Of a stretch of DNA of 64,000 bases, positions 10,061 to 19,118 are shown piece by piece. This stretch comes from an uncultured Schlesneria sp. (lineage in GTDB: Bacteria > Planctomycetota > Planctomycetia > Planctomycetales > Planctomycetaceae), in assembly GCA_903904835.1 (NCBI GenBank), contig CAIVEI010000209.1, positions 1 to 64,000 of the forward strand, given 5' to 3'. Position numbers and translations under genes: made by a program. The notes beneath the pieces are model-generated. The model was not told the origin of the DNA. It was given only the letters and a program-made list of their open reading frames with translations, and ran no database searches. Every line of letters begins with the position of its first letter. Positions within the stretch are counted from its first letter, which is position 1.

Positions 10061-10154
10061 TACCACTGCTTCGAAGTCTTCGGAGAAGCGGTGGCTTCTC
10101 CTTTTTTCCGGTGCCAAGAGCACCGTTTGACCGAAAACGGTCAAACAGTGGCAC
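10061..10154. repeat. Compound palindromic repeat element, copy A
   Basis: Two adjacent hairpins: an imperfect palindrome ccactgctt...gaagtcttc...gaagcggtgg (10063-10094) followed by one built on CGTTTGACCG/CGGTCAAAC (10123-10147) and closed by GTGGCAC. It lies between arsD and arsA. Copies with the same two-hairpin plan occur at 44679-44777 and, inverted, at 47288-47377. The T-rich CTTTTTTCC after the first hairpin might let it act as a weak terminator between arsD and arsA. Confidence 0.75.
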
Positions 10155-10297
10155 GTTAAATTGAGAAGATTGACAAAATTATTGCCCTTTTTACGTAAAC
10201 GAAACTGGCGATGGCTGTCATCAACAGAACGCTCACGAATCGACCCACAGAGGTTTGACGACATCCGTTGCCCCCATGTCTTCACTCGGAACAGTTA

Positions 10298-12052
10298 ATG
10301 AAAATACTCGACCATCCGACTCGCATCCTGTTTTTCACGGGGAAGGGTGGCGTTGGCAAAACGTCTTTGGCATGTGCGACAGCAGTCGGATTGGCTGATC
10401 AGGGTAAAAAGGTCCTGCTCGTTTCCACCGACCCGGCTTCGAATCTCGATGAAGTGCTTGGCGTTAAGCTTGGGAACCATCCGACGCCAGTGCCGTCTGT
10501 TCCCAACATGAGTGGGATGAATCTTGACCCTCAGGCTTCCGCCGCCGAATATCGCGAACGCATGGTCGGGCCGTACCGAAAGCTCTTACCCGCGGCTGCT
10601 ATCAAGAGCATGGAAGAACAGTTCTCTGGATCCTGCACTTTAGAGATTGCCGCTTTTGACGAGTTTTCTCGATTACTTGGTGACACGAAAGCAACTGCCG
10701 AATTCGACCATGTCATTTTCGACACGGCACCAACCGGTCACACACTGAGACTGCTATCGCTTCCTTCCGCGTGGTCATCATTTCTGACGGCCAATTCGAC
10801 GGGAACTTCCTGCCTGGGGCCACTTGCTGGATTACAATCCCAACAGGAACTCTATCGAAAAACCGTCGAATCGTTAGGAGACGGAAAGCTGACGACGCTT
10901 GTTCTGGTGACACGGCCCGAAATCACGGCCATTCGTGAAGCGGGGCGAACGAGTGTCGAACTTGCTGGACTTGGTATTCACAATCAACACCTGATCGTCA
11001 ATGGCTTTTTCACGACCACAAATACTGATGATGTGATTGCCGTCGCGATGCAAGCGAGGATTGCAGATTCCATCGCCTCGATACCACCTGCTTTGGCGTC
11101 ACTGCCGCGATCAACAGTCCCACTTACTGCAATCGGTATTCAGGGAATTGCGTCATTGCGAGCGATGTCCAGCGGAACTGAGTTTGTTTCCGCCGAGAAC
11201 ACTCCAAATGCGCCGTTTTCAGCATTACCGCCAAGCCTTGGGAGTCTGATGGACGATCTGGCTGCTCCCGGTCATGGTGTGATTCTAGCGATGGGAAAAG
11301 GTGGCGTCGGCAAGACGACCGTCGCTGCTGCGATTGCCGTCGGCTTGGCGAAACGGGGCCACCGTGTTCACCTTTCAACCACAGACCCGGCCGCACACAT
11401 CGCCGCTGCAGTGATTGGGAACTCGATGCCAAACCTTCAGGTGTCTCGCATCGATCCCCAGCAGGAGACCGTCAAGTACACCGCCGAGGTGATGAATTCT
11501 GCTGGAGCCGCATTGGACACTGCAGGAAAGGCATTGTTAGCCGAGGATCTTCGTTCTCCATGCACCGAGGAAATTGCTGTCTTCAGGGCATTTGCTCAAG
11601 TCGTCGCCGAAGGAAAAGATCGGTTTGTCGTTCTCGACACGGCTCCCACCGGGCACACAATTCTGCTACTCGACGCCGCGCTGGCCTACCACAAGGAAGT
11701 GGCTCGGCAAACCAGCGAAATGCCGGAATCTGTTTCTAAACTCCTGCCTCGGCTTCGTAATCCTGAATTCACGCGAGTCCTGATCGTCACGCTGCCGGAA
11801 GCAACACCCGTGCATGAGGCGGCGCAATTACAGCAGGACCTTCGCCGTGCCGAGATCGAGCCGTATGCCTGGATCATTAATCAAAGCCTCGCTCCGTTGC
11901 CAGTCCTTGACCCCACCCTGCGTTCTCGACAAAAGCACGAATGCAAATTCATCCATGAAGTTGTTGACCAACTGGCTCAACGAGCCGTGCTAATCAGATG
12001 GCAATCCGAGCCGCCAACCGGCGTCACTGCTTTGGATAAGTTGCTGACCTGA
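10298..12052 (+). CDS. arsA: ArsA arsenite efflux ATPase
   Basis: Protein of 584 residues from the ATG at 10298. It is the duplicated form: P-loop GKGGVGKT at 15-22 and again from about 333, each followed by a DTAPTGHT signal-transduction motif (about 142 and 447). With this start the three As(III)-binding cysteines fall exactly at 113, 172 and 422, the E. coli ArsA numbering, which supports both start and function. ArsA energises arsenite export through a membrane partner (ArsB or another pump), which is not encoded nearby; the chaperone ArsD is. A short in-frame extension to 10268 is possible but unneeded. Confidence 0.95.
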   Translation: MKILDHPTRILFFTGKGGVGKTSLACATAVGLADQGKKVLLVSTDPASNLDEVLGVKLGNHPTPVPSVPNMSGMNLDPQASAAEYRERMVGPYRKLLPAAAIKSMEEQFSGSCTLEIAAFDEFSRLLGDTKATAEFDHVIFDTAPTGHTLRLLSLPSAWSSFLTANSTGTSCLGPLAGLQSQQELYRKTVESLGDGKLTTLVLVTRPEITAIREAGRTSVELAGLGIHNQHLIVNGFFTTTNTDDVIAVAMQARIADSIASIPPALASLPRSTVPLTAIGIQGIASLRAMSSGTEFVSAENTPNAPFSALPPSLGSLMDDLAAPGHGVILAMGKGGVGKTTVAAAIAVGLAKRGHRVHLSTTDPAAHIAAAVIGNSMPNLQVSRIDPQQETVKYTAEVMNSAGAALDTAGKALLAEDLRSPCTEEIAVFRAFAQVVAEGKDRFVVLDTAPTGHTILLLDAALAYHKEVARQTSEMPESVSKLLPRLRNPEFTRVLIVTLPEATPVHEAAQLQQDLRRAEIEPYAWIINQSLAPLPVLDPTLRSRQKHECKFIHEVVDQLAQRAVLIRWQSEPPTGVTALDKLLT

Positions 12053-12370
12053 AAGCGGTTTTGATTTGCGTTCTTTGGCCGTGATTCCAATATTTTACGG
12101 GTTGCCTCCATTTCCAATCCAGCTTGTCTCCAAAACCGCCGATTTCGAAATCAGCCCATTTCGCGGTGGAAATCGCTGAAAAAAAGTCGAGAATGAAATT
12201 AGGGCTTCTATCGATGGTTGTATTGAAATATAACCCTTGCGAAGATATGCGGTTTTGTTCATACTTGCAGATCGTTTTCCAGACTTCAGACGAGATTTGT
12301 CTGTTCCAGAATTCAACGTTTGAACCTCAAAGTCCGATTCTTTTCACGTTTCAATTTTCGCATTACCATT

Positions 12371-12397
12371 AACCCATCAGTTGTCGATGGGTTTTTT
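12371..12397 (+). terminator. Hairpin with T-run in the leader of the DUF1559 gene
   Basis: AACCCATC (12371-12378) pairs with GATGGGTT (12386-12393), followed by a run of T to 12397, which looks like an intrinsic terminator. It ends 30 bases before the DUF1559 start codon, so it either ends arsA-side transcription or acts as an attenuator. The preceding 12053-12370 holds no gene I can support. Confidence 0.6.
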
Positions 12398-12427
12398 CTG
12401 TTTACCTTGTTTTTAGGAGACTCTCGT

Positions 12428-13408
12428 ATGCAAAAAACAAAACAGCGTGGTTTTACTCTGATTGAGCTGCTCGTGGTCATCGCGATTATCGCAGTCTTGA
12501 TCGCTCTTTTGCTCCCGGCCGTTCAGCAAGCTCGCGAGGCGGCTCGGCGCACGCAGTGCAAGAACAACCTGAAGCAAATCGGCCTCTCACTTCATAACTA
12601 CGAGTCGAACTACAACACCTTCCCGATCGGCGCCCGCAGTGATGGTGCCGGTGGTTTTGGGCCTTCATGGTGGGCTGGAGTCCTTCCCTTCGTCGACCAG
12701 GCTCCGCTTTACAACAAACTGACTTTCAGCGGAAGTCACTGCGGCTGGGTAGGTTCCGGCAGCGGGTCGGGCGACGCCAACGGACAGGCATCAAATGGCG
12801 TCAACATTCCGGCCATGTCTTGCCCTTCCAGTCCATTACCAACAATGATCACGGTCGGTAAGTACACTGTGAATGGCCCGCATTACCTTGGCATCTCCGG
12901 AGCGATGACCGGTAATGGATTTACAGAAGCCCGAGTTGCCAGTTGCTGCACTTGTTGCAGTACGACGGCGGGTAACGGCCAGATCGCGTTCGGTGGAACA
13001 ATGATTGCTAACAACGTTGTGCGGATCAAAGATATCACCGATGGAACGACCAACGTTATGGTGATCGGCGAATGCTCAAACTGGTTTGGCCCTGGTCAGA
13101 ATAATCCTACGCCGACGGACGGATGGCTGATGGGATCGAGCGGAACCGGATCGGGTACAGGTTACAATTCAGGTCGTGCGGATCAACTGACAACCATTAA
13201 CTATCCACCGAACGGTACGATTTATGGGACCAGTGCTGGCGTCGCGAATAATGCCGGCCCGAACAATGGTCTGGCATCGGCGCATGTTGGCGGGGTGCAG
13301 GTACTGCTCGCGGACGGCTCCGCAAGGTTTATCAGCAATAATATTAACCTGGCCACGTTGCGCATGGTCGCGACCCGCGACGATGGCGGTGTGGTCGGCG
13401 ATTACTGA
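12428..13408 (+). CDS. DUF1559 protein with type IV prepilin-like leader
   Basis: Protein of 326 residues. The ATG at 12428 has a good ribosome-binding site (AGGAGA, 12415-12420). The N-terminus is a classic prepilin: basic leader, Gly8 then FTLIELLVVIAIIAVLIALL, with cleavage expected after Gly8 by a prepilin peptidase and Glu13 at the +5 position. It then continues with the AVQQAREAARRTQCKNNLKQ helix that defines planctomycete DUF1559 (SBP_bac_10) proteins. A Cys-rich patch SCCTCC sits near residue 172. The C-terminal HxGGVQVLLADGSARF segment is also typical. It is probably exported and surface-associated; the role is not established. A small lipoprotein follows, a common pairing. Confidence 0.93.
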   Translation: MQKTKQRGFTLIELLVVIAIIAVLIALLLPAVQQAREAARRTQCKNNLKQIGLSLHNYESNYNTFPIGARSDGAGGFGPSWWAGVLPFVDQAPLYNKLTFSGSHCGWVGSGSGSGDANGQASNGVNIPAMSCPSSPLPTMITVGKYTVNGPHYLGISGAMTGNGFTEARVASCCTCCSTTAGNGQIAFGGTMIANNVVRIKDITDGTTNVMVIGECSNWFGPGQNNPTPTDGWLMGSSGTGSGTGYNSGRADQLTTINYPPNGTIYGTSAGVANNAGPNNGLASAHVGGVQVLLADGSARFISNNINLATLRMVATRDDGGVVGDY

Positions 13409-13430
13409 TCGAACTGAATGGCGACCGCGC

Positions 13431-13460
13431 GATCGAGGTGCGGCTACCCGCACCTCGATC
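13431..13460 (+). terminator. 13-bp perfect hairpin after the DUF1559 gene
   Basis: GATCGAGGTGCGG (13431-13443) pairs perfectly with CCGCACCTCGATC (13448-13460) across a 4-base loop, 22 bases after the stop codon. Only a short pyrimidine tract (CCCTCTT) follows, so it is either a weak intrinsic terminator or an mRNA 3'-end stabiliser. Confidence 0.6.
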
Positions 13461-13623
13461 CCCTCTTAGGGTTCATATCTAGAACTAACCAAGCGTGGAT
13501 ATCGGTAATAAGTCAACGGCAGGTACGATCTGCCCAAATGATATGAATTCCGCTTGAGCGTGTATTCTTAACCTGAATATGCCGCTTCCTTATATTCATC
13601 GCTGAAACTAAAGAAGGACGAAA

Positions 13624-14076
13624 TTGATCGTGAATATTTTCACACACAAGACTTGGGTGCTTGGTTTTGTTTTGCTTGGCCTCATCGGATGCGGAAAAAA
13701 TTCTGGAGAAGTCACGGGCACTGTCAAGGGAAGGCTCACGTTGGATGGGAAACCCGCTGCAGCCGGTTGTGTGGTCGTCTGTCAGCACGTCAAACGGGGG
13801 CTTTCTGCGGGTGCCAAGGTTGATCCTGATGGTTCGTTCCAGATCCTTATGCAGGACGGCCCGAGCATTGTCGCGGGGGACTACAAGGTGCTAATTCAGC
13901 CGCCAGATTTTAAGATGAGTCACGAAGAAGCGATGAAATTACAAGCGGCAAACAAGTTCCCAAAGCTGGACGACAGTGTCGTTCCCAAAAAATACCGCAG
14001 TTACGAAACGGCTAAGCTGTTCATGATCGTCAATCAGGGCAGTAACAAATTTGATATTGCTATGGAATCCAAGTAA
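13624..14076 (+). CDS. Small lipoprotein with carboxypeptidase-regulatory-like fold
   Basis: Protein of 150 residues. The start appears to be TTG at 13624, preceded by AAGGA six bases upstream; a GTG two codons later is the alternative. A hydrophobic stretch ends in the lipobox L-I-G-C followed by GKNSGEV, predicting lipidation. The rest reads VTGTVKGRLTLDGKPA...VDPDGSF...GDYKVLIQPP, a beta-sandwich resembling carboxypeptidase-regulatory/transthyretin-like domains. Lipoproteins of this type very often follow DUF1559 genes in planctomycetes, and the two are probably co-expressed cell-surface components. Function unknown. Confidence 0.83.
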   Translation: MIVNIFTHKTWVLGFVLLGLIGCGKNSGEVTGTVKGRLTLDGKPAAAGCVVVCQHVKRGLSAGAKVDPDGSFQILMQDGPSIVAGDYKVLIQPPDFKMSHEEAMKLQAANKFPKLDDSVVPKKYRSYETAKLFMIVNQGSNKFDIAMESK

Positions 14077-14091
14077 CCAGTTTGCGAACGA

Positions 14092-17070
14092 TTATCGATG
14101 CAATTCAATCAGTGAATGCATCCCTTCGACAGCAATGAAATCGGCGTCGACCGAGAGATTCTGGTGAACCTCTCGGCGACCTGTCGGCCAGACGATCTCG
14201 ATCTGATCGATCTTGGAATTCTGCCCAAAACCAAACACCAGCCGCCGTTCGTTGGACGACATATAACCATCGCCCGCAGTCACCTGTCGCAGCCAGGTAC
14301 GACCACCCGCCGTCAGTCGTACCTTCGCGCCAACCGCATCGCGATCAGACTGGGTACCGTGCAAGGTTAACGCCAGCCAATGCCCTGTTGCAGACGTGGT
14401 ATTTGTGAGAAGCGCTACGGGGACGTCGAGGTGATTAATACAAATATCCTCTCGGCCGTCCGCATTCCAATCCAGGCGCGACATCGATCGACCGAGCACC
14501 TTCCGCTCAAAGTAGGGACCCAGATCCTGGGAACGCATCTCGACAAACATCCCTTTCCCCAGATTGCGAAACATCTGCGGCGGCATCGCATCGGGGACGC
14601 CCGTTGAAAACGTCCGATCGACGTGACCATTCGCGACGACCAGATCAGGCCAGCCGTCAAGATCGACATCGACGAACTGGGTCCCGAATCCGAGCATATT
14701 GAACGTTGGTTCTCGCAAACCGACCCGGCGCGTCATATCGGCGAATGACTGGTCAGGCTGCTGCAGGAATAGCGTGTTGTAATCGGCGTAAAACGTGGTG
14801 ACGTAAAGGTCCAGTTGGCCATCACCGTCAGCGTCATCGCAACCGATTCCCATGGAAGCCTGTGCCATGCCATCTTCGTTGAGTGCGAGTCCACGAAGCA
14901 GGGCTTCCTGGTGAAATTTCGGAGCTCCACCACGGCTTGTGGCCGCATTGACAAAGAAAAAGTTGGCCGAGGTATCGTTACCAACGAAAACATCCAGCTG
15001 TCCGCGATTTTGAAAATCCGCGATGACAACCCCCAGCCCTTTTCCGTCCTTAGCGACAATGCCTGCCGATTCGGTCTGGTCGACAAATCGGCCATCACCT
15101 TGATTGATGAACAACCTGTCTTGTTCAGCCGTGAACATCGTGGGGGCACATCCCATCGGCCGCCCCTTGAATTTACAGGCGTGTTCGAGAACTTCGTCGA
15201 GGACGAGGTAGTGCACCACATATAAGTCGGGAAGCGTATCACCGTTCAGGTCAGCAATGGCCGCGCTTGTGGTCCAAGTGATGTCGCCGGAAACCTGTGC
15301 TACGGATGTGACGTCAGTGAAAGTACCGTCACCATTATTGCGATAGAGTCGATCGTGGCCGACATTGCCAATGAAAAGGTCGGCAAAACCATCGTTGTTG
15401 AAATCACCGACAGCGAGTCCCTGTGAAAACTCCCCATCCCCAAGCCCCGCATTTTCGGTCGTATCAGTGAACTGGCCATCGCCAGTATTTCTGAAGAGTC
15501 GATCCAAATGCGGATTCTGTTGTGCATTGACTGGCCAGACGCCGCTCTGACAGAAATAAAGATCCGGCCAGGAATCGCCGTCATAATCAATCACTCCGCA
15601 ACCCGCGCCGGGTGCTTGAAGCATGTGCTCGAGCCCAGAGGTTTGAGTCGTGCCGTTAACGTACTGAAACGTTAGACCACTGTTCGCCGCGTCATCACGA
15701 AACGTGATCGATACGGGTGCGTTTTTCGACGTACTTGAACTCTGCCGTTCGCTTTGGGAAAGGGGTTGAGGAAAATCCGGGCGGACGAGGAGCGATGCCT
15801 TAATGCCGGCAAGCGGATCCGGTAGGGTTTTCGCCAACGAGTAATGAAGTTGTCGTACGCCCGCATTGGCCCAGTCGGAATTGGGGTGGTACATGAGCAT
15901 GACCCGGCACCAACCAAGTGCTTCAGAAATACGGCCCAGACGGGTGAGGAGCTCGAACGCTTCGTGTATGCGATCGAATTGAGGGGAATACCGAAGTTCG
16001 TCAATGACGTATTCTAGTTTTGAAAGCTGCGATGAACGCGTTGCAAACTGTTCAGCGACTTTCACTTCACCCTCTGCGGCCAACAGTTGCGATAACTGGT
16101 ACGTCGCACCGACATGTTCCGGAAACAGTCGAACAGCAGCGGCAAAGCAAGCCAGGGCATCTCGATCACGGCCGAGGTGCTTCATCCAATAACCTCGCGT
16201 CACCCAGATTTCCGGGTGCGAGTCCGCATCGTCGGGGAGTTGTGCATTCCAGTCGCGCATGACATCTGAACCCTCGATTTCCAATTGCAAACGCCCCCAA
16301 CGCGCTTGGGCTTCGAGTGAATCAGGCCTCTCTTGGTTGATTCGTTTGAGAATTTCGCGAGCATGTGTCCGGTTGGCTCGGAGCAGTGCATGCCGGGATT
16401 CACCCAGCAGCAGTAACGGATCGTCGGGATGTGCATCCAGGCATCGCTGAATGAAGTGCTCGTCACCGACGAAAATCCGTTCGGGTGTGCCGAGCAGGAC
16501 AAGCTCGTCGGAACCCGTAGCGCTGTGCGCGAGCGAGTGCTGCAAATAAGGCAACGATTCCCAACAACGCCCTTCAATCTGCAGCAGGTAAGCCAGTTGC
16601 CAGTTGGCCCAATTGTTTTTTGGATCGAGCGCCAGCGTCTTGCGTAAGCTACTCTCCGCGTTAGCGGCATGTCCGAGTAATAATTCACGTTCTGCAAGTC
16701 CCTGAACTGCTGCGATTCGGACGTCGAGCGTCGCTGTGTCGCGCGCTTTCGAAAAAAGTTCGATTGCTTCAATCGATCGTTTCTGTTTCGCGACGGCCGA
16801 CCCTGCTAGCACCCACCCGAGATCGGACTGCGGGTCAACAGCAACGGCAGAGCGTGCAAGCTGTTCGGCGAAGCGATAATCCTCAAAAGAGAACGCTTGA
16901 GCGGACTGGCGAAGGAGCCGATCCACGCGAGAAGGAAAGCCGATTCGCCAAGTGCAAATCACGATTGCTAGTAAGAGGCACAACGAGGCGAGCGCGGCCG
17001 ACCAGTCAAAGTGTTGGCACCTGCGAGGACGGAGTGCAGTGACGGTTTTACTTGCGGTCGCATTGACCAT
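14092..17070 (-). CDS. TPR protein with FG-GAP/VCBS repeats and ASPIC/UnbV domain
   Basis: Protein of 992 residues. One membrane segment near the N-terminus (about 27-46, SAALASLCLLLAIVICTW) is followed by a tetratricopeptide region to about residue 430 with repeats such as LARSAVAVDPQSDLGW and LRKTLALDPKNNWANW. Then come calcium-loop blades (NDGFADLFIGN, DLNGDTLPDLYV) to about 860 and a C-terminal UnbV/ASPIC domain. It has the same architecture as the 868-3210 product but a longer TPR part. It is the second gene of a probable operon after the 67-residue membrane protein. Probably an extracytoplasmic scaffold; partner unknown. Confidence 0.86.
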   Translation of the reverse strand: MVNATASKTVTALRPRRCQHFDWSAALASLCLLLAIVICTWRIGFPSRVDRLLRQSAQAFSFEDYRFAEQLARSAVAVDPQSDLGWVLAGSAVAKQKRSIEAIELFSKARDTATLDVRIAAVQGLAERELLLGHAANAESSLRKTLALDPKNNWANWQLAYLLQIEGRCWESLPYLQHSLAHSATGSDELVLLGTPERIFVGDEHFIQRCLDAHPDDPLLLLGESRHALLRANRTHAREILKRINQERPDSLEAQARWGRLQLEIEGSDVMRDWNAQLPDDADSHPEIWVTRGYWMKHLGRDRDALACFAAAVRLFPEHVGATYQLSQLLAAEGEVKVAEQFATRSSQLSKLEYVIDELRYSPQFDRIHEAFELLTRLGRISEALGWCRVMLMYHPNSDWANAGVRQLHYSLAKTLPDPLAGIKASLLVRPDFPQPLSQSERQSSSTSKNAPVSITFRDDAANSGLTFQYVNGTTQTSGLEHMLQAPGAGCGVIDYDGDSWPDLYFCQSGVWPVNAQQNPHLDRLFRNTGDGQFTDTTENAGLGDGEFSQGLAVGDFNNDGFADLFIGNVGHDRLYRNNGDGTFTDVTSVAQVSGDITWTTSAAIADLNGDTLPDLYVVHYLVLDEVLEHACKFKGRPMGCAPTMFTAEQDRLFINQGDGRFVDQTESAGIVAKDGKGLGVVIADFQNRGQLDVFVGNDTSANFFFVNAATSRGGAPKFHQEALLRGLALNEDGMAQASMGIGCDDADGDGQLDLYVTTFYADYNTLFLQQPDQSFADMTRRVGLREPTFNMLGFGTQFVDVDLDGWPDLVVANGHVDRTFSTGVPDAMPPQMFRNLGKGMFVEMRSQDLGPYFERKVLGRSMSRLDWNADGREDICINHLDVPVALLTNTTSATGHWLALTLHGTQSDRDAVGAKVRLTAGGRTWLRQVTAGDGYMSSNERRLVFGFGQNSKIDQIEIVWPTGRREVHQNLSVDADFIAVEGMHSLIELHR

Positions 17071-17121
17071 TTCGCGTGATCCAATCGAACCGGTAGGCGA
17101 CTAACGCTTGTCATCACCATG

Positions 17122-17325
17122 TCAAACTTCTGGCGGACGCGGTGGTGGTGGACGATCAAACCAAATGCCGAAGCCAATCATTCCCACCCCCATGATGGCC
17201 AGCAGCCCACTGACGGGCAAAAGCACTTCGTTTACGAATCGGTAATGTGGAAAGCCAATGCTATGAGCATGGTAAAATGCTAGTTCAGCAACCAGGAGGA
17301 GCAGTGCCCCCGTGATCATTCGCAT
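17122..17325 (-). CDS. Small two-helix membrane protein
   Basis: Protein of 67 residues with two hydrophobic segments (about 3-20 and 33-55) and a proline-rich C-terminal tail (DRPPPPRPPEV). It lies 51 bases upstream of the 992-residue TPR/UnbV gene on the same strand, which suggests co-transcription. I recognise no family. The length, hydrophobic pattern and gene spacing support a real gene. The following 310 bases up to 17635 hold nothing else that I can support. Confidence 0.55.
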   Translation of the reverse strand: MRMITGALLLLVAELAFYHAHSIGFPHYRFVNEVLLPVSGLLAIMGVGMIGFGIWFDRPPPPRPPEV

Positions 17326-17635
17326 ACAGAGATTCCATTTCCGATGGATTGAAGACTGAAAGTCCGCGAAGCAGATCCGTCGTTCACAGTAAAAGTATGC
17401 TAACTCTCGAACGGATGTAATTCAATCTGCATGAAAACATTGCTCGAACATGGAAAATTGAACATACACTCGCTGCTTGATCCGATTGCCTGGAACTTCC
17501 CAGCTCGACATGATGTCTAAGGAGCGATCCGAAAGCCGGCCGGGGTAGCAACTTTTGTTTTAGCGGGGATCGTTTCCGCAAGAAAATACTCACGTCCGCT
17601 ATGTCCTCGAAAACTTCATCAATACGGAACTCCTC

Positions 17636-19069
17636 ATGGAACTCACTTGCCAACGAATATTCCGAACGAAAAGGTGGTTTTTGGCGGCTCTCATAATCGC
17701 CTTTGCTAGCGTTTCCAGCAGCCAAGCGTGGGCTCTGATTACTGGTGGTGAAGGGAATGATCCTGTCGCCGATCCTGGCTGGCCGACAAATGCGGCCGTC
17801 GTTTTTAACACAAAATCTCGCATCGCCTTTTGGGAAGGCCCTCCCTTCGGCGGCGGACAATCTCACGCCGAATGTCGTGGCGATACGGAAGCGTTTCAAA
17901 AGGTACTCGACGACTTTGCCACGATTGACACTCCGTTTAAGCGGGTAGTCCTTCACGATGGAATTGGCCGCAGCTTCTGGCTGAATCCCAATCGCGAAAA
18001 AGACAAGATTGAGAAATCAAAGATCGACTGGGTCTTCATGGTCTGGCAACCGGAAAGTCGGAAGAGGCAGAGGCAACTCCCCGTCGGAATCAGTTCTGTC
18101 GGCAAACGAGATCCCGTCGTGTTGGCTCAACTGGATATCTATACCGGCGGCTCGATCCGCTGGGCGAATGTGATCGTTCCCGAAGGATTTGATGTCATCG
18201 ACCAGAGGCTAGAGGCTCACGGTTTCACCTTGGAAGACGGCGTGGTCATTGAAGGAAAAGTCGTCGATGTTGATACGCGAATTCCGCTGAAAGCCACCTT
18301 GGAAATACAGAAGATCGAACCTCAAAAGAAAGGGGGCTATCACTATACAAAACTGGTCGAGGCGCCCACAGACCCCGAAGGCCGCTGGGTCGTGAAAAAG
18401 GCTCCTCAGGAATGGTGTCGACTCGTCCTGACCGCCGACGGATACGCTTCCCGCGTCATCGGCTATGCACAGTACGACAACGAACCGAAGTGGGCAGAGC
18501 ACAATTCAGAACTGTCGAAACCTGGAACCGTTTCCGGAAGAGTTGTGGATTCGCAGGGGCGACCGTTAGCCGAAGTGAATGTGAGGATTGACAACATCGA
18601 CGTCAAAAATATCGGTGGCTATGAGATACCAGTCGAATCGATCACAACGACAGACGACGAAGGCCGCTTTTCCTTCGCTTCAATACCAACCAGTACCGCA
18701 ACCGTCATAGTCTATAAGCCGGGTTATGTCCGTCCCGGCCTTGGGCTGACGATTGTGATCCCGGCAAAGGAACTGAAGCTGGAAATGCAGGCCGCTGCCA
18801 AGCTTAAAGTATCCATCGATTTCTCGGTGGCAAAACGAGACAGCCAGTATCTTGTCCACATTGAACCAGAAGGAGGCCAAAAAATCGGATCATGGGGCGG
18901 CAGCGGACAAATCGACGACAAAAACGTGATTACATTCGAAAACGTCCCTGAAGGGAAATATGTCGTTTACGGACAACCCAACCCTGGCCTTAGCGATCAG
19001 AAAACCGAATCCAAGGCGGTTGAACTGAAAGGGGGTGAGACCAACGAGATTACACTTAATGCGAAATGA
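17636..19069 (+). CDS. Secreted protein with carboxypeptidase-regulatory-like domains
   Basis: Protein of 477 residues with a basic start and signal peptide (hydrophobic 14-30, cleavage near SQAWA). The N-terminal third (LITGGEGNDPVADPGWP...) is a domain I do not recognise, containing HDGIGRSFWLNP. From about residue 200 there are at least two beta-sandwich modules: EGKVVDVDTRIPLKATLEI and SGRVVDSQGRPLAEVNVRI with DDEGRFSF, the hallmark of carboxypeptidase-regulatory-like repeats. The C-terminus (FENVPEGKYVVYG) resembles a third. It is probably exported to the cell surface; no catalytic residues are evident. Confidence 0.75.
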   Translation: MELTCQRIFRTKRWFLAALIIAFASVSSSQAWALITGGEGNDPVADPGWPTNAAVVFNTKSRIAFWEGPPFGGGQSHAECRGDTEAFQKVLDDFATIDTPFKRVVLHDGIGRSFWLNPNREKDKIEKSKIDWVFMVWQPESRKRQRQLPVGISSVGKRDPVVLAQLDIYTGGSIRWANVIVPEGFDVIDQRLEAHGFTLEDGVVIEGKVVDVDTRIPLKATLEIQKIEPQKKGGYHYTKLVEAPTDPEGRWVVKKAPQEWCRLVLTADGYASRVIGYAQYDNEPKWAEHNSELSKPGTVSGRVVDSQGRPLAEVNVRIDNIDVKNIGGYEIPVESITTTDDEGRFSFASIPTSTATVIVYKPGYVRPGLGLTIVIPAKELKLEMQAAAKLKVSIDFSVAKRDSQYLVHIEPEGGQKIGSWGGSGQIDDKNVITFENVPEGKYVVYGQPNPGLSDQKTESKAVELKGGETNEITLNAK

Positions 19070-19118
19070 CGATAATCGGTTCGACAGTCAACGAACGACA
19101 AACTGGACATTTCACGGA

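Noticed and set aside
17384-17956. 190-codon minus-strand frame
   Set aside because: It overlaps the signal-peptide start of the 17636-19069 gene and lacks any recognisable domain.
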